From Nocardia brasiliensis (GTDB lineage: Bacteria; Actinomycetota; Actinomycetes; Mycobacteriales; Mycobacteriaceae): a stretch of DNA of 64,000 nucleotides. Position numbers and translations under genes: made by a program. Position 1 is the stretch's first letter; every line of letters begins with the position of its first letter. The stretch is taken from assembly GCF_011801125.1 (NCBI RefSeq), contig NZ_CP046171.1, forward strand, positions 1,674,001-1,738,000, in the 5' to 3' direction. The notes beneath the pieces are model-generated. The model saw only the letters and a list, made by a program, of their open reading frames with translations. It was not told the origin of the DNA and ran no database searches. This document shows, piece after piece, positions 43,266 through 51,864 of the stretch.

Positions 43266-44449
43266 CGGATCTCGAAGAGTTTCGGCGGGTTGCCCGAGCG
43301 GATGTGTACAAGGCCGGTCGGCATGCCGCTGTGTTGGCGCGGACCCCGGATGGTGGCATCGAATTTCGTTACGAGAAGGACTATCTCGCCGACGGTACGC
43401 CGGTAGCCACGACGCTCCCGCTCGGCCCGGACCCGGTGCGTAGCATCGCCGGTGCGGTGCCGCCATTCTTCGAAGGTCTTCTGCCCGAGGGGCATCGGCT
43501 CACGGTGTTGCGGCGTGCCATCAAAACCAGCGTCAACGATGAACTGAGCTTGCTGCTGGCGGTCGGTAGTGATGTGCCCGGGGATGTGCAGATCGTTCCT
43601 GCTGATCAGCCACTCGCCGACATTCCGGCACTGGTTGAAGGAGACTCGCCCGCTGAACTCGAGTTCGCGCGATTCGTAGACGAGATAGATACCCATGCGC
43701 TGCCGGGAGTGCAGCGTAAGGCCAGTGCGTCGATGATCAGTGTGCCGTTCTCTGCGCAGTATGGGCGGTTTATTCTCAAGCTCTCACAACCGGAGTACCC
43801 CCATCTGGTGGAAAACGAAGCCGTGCATCTGAAGGCCGCGAGGTTGATGAAAATCCCTGTGGCCGAGGCGAACCTGGTAACTGACCGTGTTGGCGACACC
43901 GGTCTGCTGGTGCGGCGGTTCGATCGGGTACGCGAGGGACAGTCGTGGCGGCGCTTGGCATTCGAGGATGCGACACAGGTGCTGGGCTTACCTCCGGCGT
44001 CGAAGTATCAGCACGATGCGGTCACTGTGGTCAACGCACTAGCGGGGATCGCTGAGGCTCCGATAGTGGCCCGTCGCAACCTCTACTTGCAGTTTCTCTT
44101 TGCCTGGCTCACCGGAAACGGTGACCTACACGCGAAGAACGTCGGTGTGGTCGAGGGGCCCGGTGGGAAATGGGATATCGCACCGATATTCGACATACCG
44201 TGCACTCTGGTCTACGGGGACAACTCGATGGCGCTGCCGATCTGTGGCCGGACCCGCAAGTTACGCTCCCGCGACTGGGCGGCGTTCGCCGCGGAGGTCG
44301 GGCTCACCGAGCGAGCCGCGGTTGCGGCACGCGCTGTCGCACTCCGAGCGGCCACAGCCGTCGATTACGCCGCCCTGCCGTTTCGGGGGTCTCCCGTGCA
44401 CCAGTTGGAGCGCGAGTTGCGTTGGCGACGTGCCGAACTCGGGCACTGA
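43262..44449 (+). CDS. hipA: HipA-like serine/threonine kinase toxin
   Basis: The 395-residue protein has the HipA couple-HipA N-terminal part (GIEFRYEKDYLADGTPVATTLPL, GAVPPFFEGLLPEG) and kinase part: VQRKASASM, FILKLSQPEYPHLVENEAVHLKAARLM, LVRRFDR, the catalytic GNGDLHAKN (Asp288, Lys292, Asn293), and the metal-binding DIAPIFD. HipA kinases phosphorylate aminoacyl-tRNA synthetases and cause dormancy. All key residues appear intact, so it is probably active. Start TTG 43262 overlaps the hipB stop. Confidence 0.9.
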   Translation: MTDLEEFRRVARADVYKAGRHAAVLARTPDGGIEFRYEKDYLADGTPVATTLPLGPDPVRSIAGAVPPFFEGLLPEGHRLTVLRRAIKTSVNDELSLLLAVGSDVPGDVQIVPADQPLADIPALVEGDSPAELEFARFVDEIDTHALPGVQRKASASMISVPFSAQYGRFILKLSQPEYPHLVENEAVHLKAARLMKIPVAEANLVTDRVGDTGLLVRRFDRVREGQSWRRLAFEDATQVLGLPPASKYQHDAVTVVNALAGIAEAPIVARRNLYLQFLFAWLTGNGDLHAKNVGVVEGPGGKWDIAPIFDIPCTLVYGDNSMALPICGRTRKLRSRDWAAFAAEVGLTERAAVAARAVALRAATAVDYAALPFRGSPVHQLERELRWRRAELGH

Positions 44450-44586
44450 GAGGCGTTGGCATCCATCCGGCCGTGAACCCGTCGCCGGGGATTGCCGCGT
44501 CGGTTACGTTCGGTGGGGTGATCTATCCACGGAGGGGCTCGGCGGGGCGGGTGGCGCGGCTGGCGAACGTGGCGAGGGAGAGCTGG

Positions 44587-44904
44587 ATGCAGGATTGGCC
44601 GATTGAGGTGGCTGATCCGCGGCGGCTCGGTGAGTTCGTCGAGTTGCTCAACGCGAACAAGGCGGATTGGGAGCTGAGTTTCTGGCTGCTGGATCTGGTG
44701 CTCGAGTCGGCCGAGGGTGGTCTGCCCGAACGGATTGAGCCGTTGGTCGACACTCTGGTCGCGGTGTGGGCGGCCACTCGGGCGCCGGGAATCGCGCACA
44801 GACTCGAGTACTGGGCGCTGCCGGACGCCTGCGACCCCGAGGAGATGTTCGCCGTGACGCCGCTGGTGCGGGAGGTTCGCCGGCGAATCGGGCACGATAC
44901 GTGA
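44587..44904 (+). CDS. Hypothetical acidic protein downstream of hipA
   Basis: The 105-residue soluble acidic protein has a helical character (PRRLGEFVELLNANKADWELSFWLLDLVLESAEGG, PERIEPLVDTLVAVWAATR). GAGGGAG lies just upstream of ATG 44587. No family was recognised. It lies 137 nt after hipA and could belong to the same mobile module, but nothing in the sequence proves it. Confidence 0.6.
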   Translation: MQDWPIEVADPRRLGEFVELLNANKADWELSFWLLDLVLESAEGGLPERIEPLVDTLVAVWAATRAPGIAHRLEYWALPDACDPEEMFAVTPLVREVRRRIGHDT

Positions 44905-45003
44905 CACTTTCGGGGCGTCGGCGAGGTCGGCGCGCCCCGTAGCGGGCACGGACCAGTCGATGCGCGATCGTCAGCAATGACCTGAACTCGGACGGAATCA
45001 CGT

Positions 45004-45083
45004 CCTATATAGGTTTACGCAGCCGCCGGTTCACTGTCTGTATTTGTCGAAAGCGCCTGACCTTAAAAGTATTTCAAGGTCAG
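45004..45083. promoter_or_regulatory. Palindromes upstream of the exported decarboxylase-fold/GMC pair
   Basis: A perfect CCTATATAGG lies at 45004-45013. CTGACCTT-N11-AAGGTCAG lies at 45057-45083, with 8-bp perfect arms and an AT-rich centre. The second is a typical operator size for a dimeric regulator and sits 75 bp before the start codon. Confidence 0.5.
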
Positions 45084-45157
45084 CTAACAATGTGTTTTCG
45101 GGACTGCGTTCGGAAGACGGAGCTGTTACGGTTCGTTGCCGAGGGAAAGGACTTTCG

Positions 45158-46027
45158 GTGGCTGCTGAAGTAAAGCATCGAAATCGTAGGCGCTGGAATA
45201 TCTTGGCAGCGGTACTACTCGCCGGATTCACGACGATCACCATGAGCCCCGCCGCGGTCGCCGCGCCGGAGCATTGCGCATCCGACGCCTGGGAGTCGAT
45301 CACCTCGACCATCCCGGAGGCGAGGCTGACCGATTCGATGCGGCAGCAGATCCGGAAGGGGCCGGACGTCGGCGGATCGTGGGATCTGAGTTCGACCGAC
45401 GGGTTCGTCATCTGGATGATGGCCCCCAGATTGGGCGGGCCGTCCCTGCTGCCGAAGGACGTCGCCGACGGTGCGCTGCCGCTCGCGAAATACGGCTTCG
45501 CCACCAGGTATTCGAATACGCCTGTGGGACCGTACAACGAGATCACCGGTATGCTCTCCTACGCGCGGTTGCGTAACCCGGGGATGTTCGCGCATTCGCC
45601 GTTCATGGTGGTGGACAGTCCGGAGACCGCCAAGAACGGGCGCAACAACTGGGGTTTCCCCAAGTCGCTCGCCGACTTCGTCGGCACCCCGCGCATCGGG
45701 GAGACGCTCACCGCCGGCGGCGACGGATGGTCGGTGTCGGTGTCGTCGAAACCCTTGCTCTTCGATATTCATATGAGTCTGCCGGAATTCCTCGGCTACA
45801 TTCAGATGCCGGAGCAGATCTCGTTCGAGCAGCCCTCGCCGGCGTGCGGTATCAAGAAAATGCGCAGCCTGCGTCTCGGTGGTCTGTCGGGTTCGGTGCA
45901 GGTCGCGCTCATCACGGTGAAAACCGAAGGCAGTGACGAGTTGCGCGCGTTGCTGCCGAGCGGGGTATATCCGGGCGGATACATCACGTTCGATCATCTG
46001 GGTTTCGACAAACCCGGCATGAATTAG
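45158..46027 (+). CDS. Exported acetoacetate decarboxylase-fold protein
   Basis: The 289-residue protein from GTG 45158 (GAGGGAAAGG upstream) has a signal peptide (RNRRRWNILAAVLLAGFTTITMSPAAVAA). The mature part has the acetoacetate-decarboxylase-like layout: YSNTPVGPYNEI (conserved Glu), LSYARLRNPGMFAHSPFMVVDSPET, NNWGFPKSLADF, and a late YITFDHLGF. Members of this fold decarboxylate or form Schiff-base intermediates, but an extracytoplasmic one is unusual; I cannot point with certainty to the catalytic lysine. The GMC oxidoreductase starts 4 nt after its stop, so the two form an operon. Confidence 0.75.
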   Translation: MAAEVKHRNRRRWNILAAVLLAGFTTITMSPAAVAAPEHCASDAWESITSTIPEARLTDSMRQQIRKGPDVGGSWDLSSTDGFVIWMMAPRLGGPSLLPKDVADGALPLAKYGFATRYSNTPVGPYNEITGMLSYARLRNPGMFAHSPFMVVDSPETAKNGRNNWGFPKSLADFVGTPRIGETLTAGGDGWSVSVSSKPLLFDIHMSLPEFLGYIQMPEQISFEQPSPACGIKKMRSLRLGGLSGSVQVALITVKTEGSDELRALLPSGVYPGGYITFDHLGFDKPGMN

Positions 46028-46031
46028 CCCG

Positions 46032-47576
46032 ATGTACGGATCCTCATCGACGCGCCGCGCCGTACTGAAAAGTGGTGTGGCGATCGCCGCGGCGGCGTGG
46101 GGCGCGCCGCTCCTGTCGCCCGCGCGGGCTCGAGGGCAGGCGCGGTCCCGGTACGACGCGATCGTCATCGGCAGCGGGTTCGGGGGCGCGATCGCGGCCT
46201 ACCGGCTGGCCTCGGCGGGAGTCGATGTCCTCACCCTCGAGCGTGGCCGCGCCTGGTGTCAGAGCGACGACGCGATCGTTTACGACTCCGCCCTGGACTA
46301 CCGCGACCCGCGGTGGCTGTGGGATCCGGCGCTGACCAAGACGGCAGGACTGGTGCAGCCGTATCTCGCGGGCTCGGTCGGTATCGCGACCACGGCCTGC
46401 GTCGGCGGCGGGTCCGTCGTCTACGCCGGAGCCACGGTGGCGCCGGTGCGCCGGTACTTCGAGAAGATCTTTCCGGCGGCGCTGAGCTACGACGAGCTCG
46501 AAAAGGTCTACTGGCCAAGAGTTTTCGATCGTCTAGGGGCGAGCACCGTGCCCGCTGACCTGCTCGCCGGCGCCGCCTTCGCGCACGTGCGGTCCGCTGA
46601 CGCGCAGCTGGCGCGCGCGGGGATCGCGACCGGGCCGGTGCGCTCCACGTTCGACTGGGACATCGTGCGGCAGGTGTTCGACCGCTCGGGCGGGTCGCCG
46701 ACCGTCGACGCCGCGGCGTGCTCCTGGAACCGGAACTCCGCCAAGAAGTCCGTGACCCGCAACTACCTCCGCTGGGCGGCCGAACGGCCTAACTGGAGCA
46801 TGCTGACGCTGCGGGATGTGCGCCACATCGCGCACGAGAACGGCAGGTTCGTCCTCGACGTAGCAGCGCTCGATCACGACGGCGGCGTCGAAACCTACAC
46901 CTGTAAAAGCCTTTTCGTCGCCGCCGGGTCGCTCGGGACCACTCGGCTCCTGCTGCGGTCGAGATCCGACGGTGGATTACCCGATCTCAACGAGCACCTC
47001 GGCACGATGGTCGGCGACAATGGTGACCAGATGACCTGGCGATTCGCCGACGATCTGACCGCCGCCGGGCCGCAGGCCAGCGCGATCGTCAGCTCCGCGC
47101 TGGTCGACGACGAGGCGGAGCACCCGCCGATCCGAGTCGAGGCGGTGGGCTTGCCCGGCCCGCCCGGGTCGGCACCGATTCTGGCGCAGTTGTCGACCAC
47201 CGCCGACTGGGAGAATCGGGCGTCCTGGACCATGCGCGACGGCGAGCCGGCGCTGTCGTTCGCGCCGGACAGCTGGCGGGACTCGCTGGCCGCGGCACTG
47301 CGCGTGCACGAACGGGTCGGTGCGTCGGCGAGCGCGCTGCCCCGGTTCGATGGCGCCCCGTTTGTGCCGGAGATCTCGCTCACCGCGCACCCACTTGGCG
47401 GCGTGCCGATCGGACTCGCGACGGATCTCGACGGCCGCGTATTCGGTTGTCCCAACCTGTATGTCGTCGACGGTGCGCTGATACCGGGCAATTGCGCGGC
47501 CGCCAATCCGTCGCTCACCATCGCCGGTATCGCCGAACGAGTGCTGGACCGGGTGCTCCCGGACGTCGTCGCGTAG
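46032..47576 (+). CDS. Tat-exported GMC-type oxidoreductase (cholesterol oxidase-like)
   Basis: The 514-residue protein has a twin-arginine signal (STRRAVLKSGVAIAAAAWGAPLL), the FAD-binding YDAIVIGSGFGGAIAAYRLASAG, VGGGSVVYAGATV, and a C-terminal HPLGG ... LYVVDGALIPGNCAAANPSLTIAGIAER, as in cholesterol oxidase and its GMC relatives. Such enzymes oxidise alcohols or sterols with O2. It is paired with the exported acetoacetate-decarboxylase-fold gene 4 nt upstream. Together they may form an extracellular oxidation/decarboxylation pathway; the substrate is unknown. Confidence 0.87.
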   Translation: MYGSSSTRRAVLKSGVAIAAAAWGAPLLSPARARGQARSRYDAIVIGSGFGGAIAAYRLASAGVDVLTLERGRAWCQSDDAIVYDSALDYRDPRWLWDPALTKTAGLVQPYLAGSVGIATTACVGGGSVVYAGATVAPVRRYFEKIFPAALSYDELEKVYWPRVFDRLGASTVPADLLAGAAFAHVRSADAQLARAGIATGPVRSTFDWDIVRQVFDRSGGSPTVDAAACSWNRNSAKKSVTRNYLRWAAERPNWSMLTLRDVRHIAHENGRFVLDVAALDHDGGVETYTCKSLFVAAGSLGTTRLLLRSRSDGGLPDLNEHLGTMVGDNGDQMTWRFADDLTAAGPQASAIVSSALVDDEAEHPPIRVEAVGLPGPPGSAPILAQLSTTADWENRASWTMRDGEPALSFAPDSWRDSLAAALRVHERVGASASALPRFDGAPFVPEISLTAHPLGGVPIGLATDLDGRVFGCPNLYVVDGALIPGNCAAANPSLTIAGIAERVLDRVLPDVVA

Positions 47577-47630
47577 GTTTTGGCGACCGCGGTAAGCGTC
47601 GTGGCCGGGCCAGCGCCAGGCGACGGCCGA

Positions 47631-48782
47631 TCAGGAGCGGCCGATCGTTCTCGAGAAGTGTTGCCGACTGTCGGCATCGGCGGTGCTCTCCGGCTCTTCG
47701 ATCGCTACGGTATTGCCGCCCATGCGTTTCGCCTCGTACATCGCGAAGTCGCAGCGGTGCAGGGTGTGTCGCGCGACCATCGGGTCGCGCAGCCCGGCGA
47801 TGGGGCACAGAGACGCACCGACGCTGGCGGTGACGGCGACCGGTAAGCCGGGCATGGTTTCGATCGCGCCGCGCAGCCGCTCGGCGACCGCGACGAGCGG
47901 CTCGTCGCGCAGCCGGCCCAGAACCACGAATTCCTCACCGCCGGTGCGTGCGACGATGGCGTCCGGGTCCGCGGCCGAGCGCAACCGCTCTGCTGTGCGC
48001 ACCAGGACCTCGTCGCCGAACGAGTGGCCGAACGTGTCGTTGACGTCTTTGAAGCGATCCAGATCGAGCGTGGCCATGTAGGCGTATTCCGTGGTGTCGG
48101 AGCGGAATACGTAGGACAGGTGGTAGTCGAGCCCGCGCCGGTTCAACAGCATGGTCAGCGGGTCGAGCAACGCGTGCTGCCGCCACAACCAGTGACAGAA
48201 CTGCACGGTGGGCAGTCCGACCACATTGAGCGCCACCAGGATCAGCATGATCGCGACGGCGAGCCGGACATCGCCCGCGGCGACGCCGGTGTGGACCGGG
48301 TCGTCGGTCACCAGCAGCACGACGAGCACCAAGCCCGACAGCAGCGACCAGCAGATGTGCAGGCCGAGGATGAGCGGCCCCTGGAAGATCACGAACATGC
48401 CGACGACCACCATCAGCGTCGACACGAGGGCGCCGTAGACGCGGTGTTCGGCGGCCAGCGCCCCGAAGGTGATGGCGAGATCGGCTCCGGCGCACCACAG
48501 CAGCGCCTCCACCCGGCTCGGCCAGGGAAACAGCCACCAGCGCAGCGCCCACAGCGCGGTGAGCCCGACGATCAGCCAGCAGCCGACCGCGAAGAAGGCA
48601 TTGCGCGGGCCGATGTTCGAGACCAGCGACACAGCGGTGACCAGACACATCACCGCGCCGCCCGCGCCGATCATCGCCCGCACGGAGCGCAAGGCCGAGT
48701 GGAGTCCGAGCACGTCGACCAGCCAGTCGTAACCGGCTCGGTCATGCCACCAGCTTCGCATCAGTGTTCGGCTGTCGGCCAT
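47631..48782 (-). CDS. Membrane-bound GGDEF protein (putative diguanylate cyclase)
   Basis: The 383-residue protein has about six membrane segments in residues 25-200 followed by a GGDEF domain: LDPLTMLLNRRGL, LDLDRFKDVNDTFGHSFGDEVL, and the active-site TGGEEF. The signature is intact, so c-di-GMP synthesis is likely. ATG 48782 (MADSRTLMRSWWHD) is preferred over longer starts because this N-terminus resembles other actinobacterial GGDEF proteins and AAGG precedes it. Confidence 0.88.
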   Translation of the reverse strand: MADSRTLMRSWWHDRAGYDWLVDVLGLHSALRSVRAMIGAGGAVMCLVTAVSLVSNIGPRNAFFAVGCWLIVGLTALWALRWWLFPWPSRVEALLWCAGADLAITFGALAAEHRVYGALVSTLMVVVGMFVIFQGPLILGLHICWSLLSGLVLVVLLVTDDPVHTGVAAGDVRLAVAIMLILVALNVVGLPTVQFCHWLWRQHALLDPLTMLLNRRGLDYHLSYVFRSDTTEYAYMATLDLDRFKDVNDTFGHSFGDEVLVRTAERLRSAADPDAIVARTGGEEFVVLGRLRDEPLVAVAERLRGAIETMPGLPVAVTASVGASLCPIAGLRDPMVARHTLHRCDFAMYEAKRMGGNTVAIEEPESTADADSRQHFSRTIGRS

Positions 48783-49068
48783 CAGAACCACCGCCTTGTT
48801 CGGCGGACCCGCGGTCCGCCGTTGTACTGTGCTCAGCGCCACAGCTGAGTAGCTGGATAGTAACTGTTCTGTGACCTTTTTCCAACTGGAATTATCGGTA
48901 CCCATACGACTTCGATGGGGGCCGGAAAGCGCCCGCCGCCGCACGCGCACCGAGCGGTCGGCAGGGCCTAGGAGTCACCCGCGTATACGCCTGCGTGACC
49001 GGCTCATCGCCGACCCTGGCCTTCGCGCCGGCGTAGGGGATTCGGGTTCTGGAAGACTTCCCGGCTGG

Positions 49069-50088
49069 TCAGGCCGCCGCTCGGTCGCCAGCCGGTCGGC
49101 GGCGCAGGCGGGGGTCCTGGATCGCTGGAGGCTGGTACTGCTGGTCGAGCGCGCTGACATCCGTGCCCGGCGGGACGATCGTATCGATCCTGTCGAGCAG
49201 GTCGTCGGACAGCTCTACCTCGACCCCGGCGAGCAGGTCGTCGAGGTGGGCCATGGTGCGCGGGCCCAGCAGCGCGCTGGTGACGCCCGGGTGGGCGATG
49301 GTGAACGCCATCGCGAGGTGGGTCATCGGCAGGCCCGCCGCGCGAGCGAGCGGTACGAGCTGCTCGACGACATCGAGGCGGCGCTCGTCGGTGAGATGGC
49401 GGGCGAACCGGGCGCGGGTGAGGTCGTTGTCGCCGCCCCTACGGACCCGCCCTGTGAGCAACCCCTGGCCGAACGGTCCCCACACCATCGTCCCCATGCC
49501 GTATTCCTGGGCGATCGGCAGGACCTCGCGCTCGATGCCGCGGTTGAGGATCGAGTACGGCGGTTGCTCGGTGCGCAACCGATGCAACCCGCGCCGCTCG
49601 GCGATCCACTGCGCCTGGACGATCATCGACGGCGGCGTTGTCGATGACCCGATGGCCCGTACCTTGCCGGCCTGGACGAGATCGGTCAGGGCCGACAGGG
49701 TTTCCTCGAGATCGGTCGCCGGGTCGGGGCGATGGAGCTGGTAGATGTCGATGTAGTCGGTGCCGAGCCGGCGCAGGGATCCCTCGACGGCGGCGGTGAT
49801 CCAGCGGCGCGAGCCACCCTGATGATTGGGATCATCGCTCATCGGCATACCGACCTTGGTGGCCAGCACGACCCGGTCCCGGCGGCCCTGGAGCGCCTTG
49901 CCGACGATCTCCTCGGAGTCGCCGTACCGGTCGGCGCTGTCGACCAGGTTGATACCCGCATCGAGCGCCTTGTGGATGATCCGCACTGACTCGGCGCGGT
50001 CGTTGCCCAGCGTGGAGGCGAACATCAACGTCCCGAGCGCGTACGGGCTCACCCGGATTCCGGTGCGGCCGAGGCTGCGGTACTCCAT
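49069..50088 (-). CDS. Aldo/keto reductase
   Basis: The 339-residue protein has an AKR TIM-barrel: YRSLGRTGIRVSPYALGTLMF, NLVDSADRYGDSEEIVGKAL (catalytic Asp and Tyr), VLATKVGMPM (Lys), DIYQLHRPDP (His), RTEQPPYSILNRGIE, and ALLGPRTMAHLDDLL. It reduces aldehydes or ketones with NADPH; the substrate is unknown. AGGAG lies before a tandem ATGATG; the second ATG begins the conserved MEYRSLG. It is divergent from the XRE gene, which probably controls it. Confidence 0.92.
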   Translation of the reverse strand: MEYRSLGRTGIRVSPYALGTLMFASTLGNDRAESVRIIHKALDAGINLVDSADRYGDSEEIVGKALQGRRDRVVLATKVGMPMSDDPNHQGGSRRWITAAVEGSLRRLGTDYIDIYQLHRPDPATDLEETLSALTDLVQAGKVRAIGSSTTPPSMIVQAQWIAERRGLHRLRTEQPPYSILNRGIEREVLPIAQEYGMGTMVWGPFGQGLLTGRVRRGGDNDLTRARFARHLTDERRLDVVEQLVPLARAAGLPMTHLAMAFTIAHPGVTSALLGPRTMAHLDDLLAGVEVELSDDLLDRIDTIVPPGTDVSALDQQYQPPAIQDPRLRRRPAGDRAAA

Positions 50089-50245
50089 CATGTGCTCCTG
50101 TCGACGTGGACCGGCGGGCGGCACTGTTTCCGACCGCACAGGACCGGCAGCGCGCCGGCACCTCCACACTGCGTGCGCCGCGACGCGGCAACCAGTGCCC
50201 TGCCGGTACCAGGACCGGCCACGCGGCACGGCCGATACTGGAGAC

Positions 50246-51085
50246 ATGAGCGCAACCACCGACCTCGGCCGCGCCCTGCATGCGTGGCGGGACCGTCTCG
50301 AGCCGACCGAGGTGGGCTTGCCCGCCGACAGCCCCCGACGCGCGCCCGGACTGCGGCGCGAGGAACTCGCCCGGCTGGCGAACCTGTCGGTGGACTACAT
50401 CATCCGGCTCGAGCAGGGCCGGGCGACGAACCCGTCACGGCAGGTGCTGTCCGCTCTCACCCGCGCCCTGCGACTGTCCGTGGCCGAACGCGAGCACCTC
50501 TACGTTCTGGCCGGCCACGCGGCGCCGAACCCGGCCCATGTATCCGACCACGTCCCACCCGGCGTCCAGCGCCTGCTCGACCAACTCACCGCAACCCCGC
50601 TGAGCGTGTACGACGCCGCATGGAACCTGATCACATGGAATCCGCTGTGGGCCGCGCTGTTCGGCGACCCGACACCGCTGCGTGGCCTCGAACGCAACGC
50701 CGTGTGGTGGGCCTTCGTCGACATGCCCGCCGAATTCCCGCCGGCGGTGAACCGGGGCTCCGGCGCCAGGGCCGCCTACGTCTGCGACCTGCGGACCGCG
50801 TCGGCCCGCTACCCGCACGACCGCGCCCTGCATCACCTGATCCGCGAGATACGCACCGCCAGCGCCGATTTCGCCGCCCTCTGGGACGCCGCCGCGGTCG
50901 GTGTGCACGAACCGATGACCAAAACTGTCGAGCACGCGGAAATCGGCCCGATCACACTGGACTGCGACATCCTCGCGGCACTCGGCACCGACCTGCGCAT
51001 CATCGCCCTCAGTGCGCCGACCGGCAGCCCACCCGCCGAACAGCTCAGGATGCTCGACGTCTCTCGGCGCCTCGCAGCGACATAG
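50246..51085 (+). CDS. XRE family regulator with MmyB-like ligand domain
   Basis: The 279-residue protein has an N-terminal HTH (LGRALHAWRDRLEP ... APGLRREELARLANLSVDYIIRLEQGRATNPS) and the C-terminal MmyB-like PAS-type domain (PLSVYDAAWNLITWNPLWAALFGDP, NAVWWAFVD, SADFAALWDAAAV). This architecture is common in actinobacteria, typically divergent from an oxidoreductase, as here. It may bind a fatty acid or other small lipid. ATG 50246 starts the conserved part. Confidence 0.9.
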   Translation: MSATTDLGRALHAWRDRLEPTEVGLPADSPRRAPGLRREELARLANLSVDYIIRLEQGRATNPSRQVLSALTRALRLSVAEREHLYVLAGHAAPNPAHVSDHVPPGVQRLLDQLTATPLSVYDAAWNLITWNPLWAALFGDPTPLRGLERNAVWWAFVDMPAEFPPAVNRGSGARAAYVCDLRTASARYPHDRALHHLIREIRTASADFAALWDAAAVGVHEPMTKTVEHAEIGPITLDCDILAALGTDLRIIALSAPTGSPPAEQLRMLDVSRRLAAT

Positions 51086-51129
51086 CCGACCCTGCGGCGG
51101 ATGCTGGGTGATCAGAAAAGTAGGGGTGA

Positions 51130-51163
51130 GCATCCGGCCGGTTCGGCGTGCCCGGCCGGATGC
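51130..51163. terminator. Strong hairpin between convergent genes
   Basis: A 12-bp perfect stem GCATCCGGCCGG (51130-51141 / 51152-51163) with a 10-nt loop lies between the XRE gene and the convergent secreted-protein gene. It is followed by TTGG rather than a T-run. Confidence 0.7.
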
Positions 51164-51175
51164 TTGGGGATCGCG

Positions 51176-51496
51176 CTACTTCCCGTACTTGTCCATGATT
51201 TCCTGCACCATCTGTTGATAAATCGGAGATTCGGGATTGAGCAGGTGCAGCCGCTGCGCGACCGTGAGATCGGGTTCGGTAAACGGGTCCACCGGAAGGC
51301 AGGCCTCTACGCCGGGGGCCATGTTTCCATCAGCATCCATGTATTCGGTACACGGGCGCAGCTGGCTGATGTCGAAGTCCGGCTCGGCATTGGCGCCACT
51401 GGCCAGCGCGACCCCGCCCAGAACAACACTGGTTGCCACCGCGGACGCAGCCAGAATCCGGTTGAATCGACTCCGGTAAGCGGGTTTCGAACTCAT
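51176..51496 (-). CDS. Small secreted hypothetical protein
   Basis: The 106-residue protein begins with a signal peptide (YRSRFNRILAASAVATSVVLGGVALASGANA). The mature chain is about 70 residues with two cysteines (LRPCTEYMDADGNMAPGVEACLP), probably disulphide-bonded, and an acidic helical end (IYQQMVQEIMDKYGK). No family was recognised. ATG 51496 starts the signal peptide. Confidence 0.7.
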   Translation of the reverse strand: MSSKPAYRSRFNRILAASAVATSVVLGGVALASGANAEPDFDISQLRPCTEYMDADGNMAPGVEACLPVDPFTEPDLTVAQRLHLLNPESPIYQQMVQEIMDKYGK

Positions 51497-51677
51497 TCTC
51501 CATCTCCCTGTCTCTATGTTCGCCGCACTTCTGTGCGACGCCAACTACGTTGCCGATGGCATGTAACAGGAATGTCCCAGTTGGGAACTGGCGCGGTCGC
51601 AACCAAGCGGGCAATCGCCGTGACAATGGCAATTCGAATTTGTTGCCCTGAGCCGCTTTCGCGTCGCTGGGGCGATG

Positions 51678-51850
51678 TCAGCCAGCGGCGATGGTGGCCG
51701 AGGCGATAGCGGCGGTCACGCCGCTGGTCGGCAGCATCCGGTAGCGACGAGTCCGAGCCGGTAGCGCAAGCAGCAGGCCGGTCGCGGCGGCGATATGGCC
51801 GCTGGGGAAGCCTGGGCAGCCGGTTGCCGTGCGGCTGGTGCTCGCCCGCC
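51678..51850 (-). pseudogene. Fragment of a PAP2-type phosphatase
   Basis: The minus-strand frame contains GCPGFPSGHIAAATGLLLAL, the PSGH catalytic motif of PAP2 phosphatases followed by a membrane segment, and stops soon after (TIAAG). The parts upstream and downstream of the motif are missing. It lies directly behind the histidine kinase gene and was perhaps once its operon partner. Confidence 0.6.
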
Positions 51851-51864
51851 GAGCGTCGCAGATC

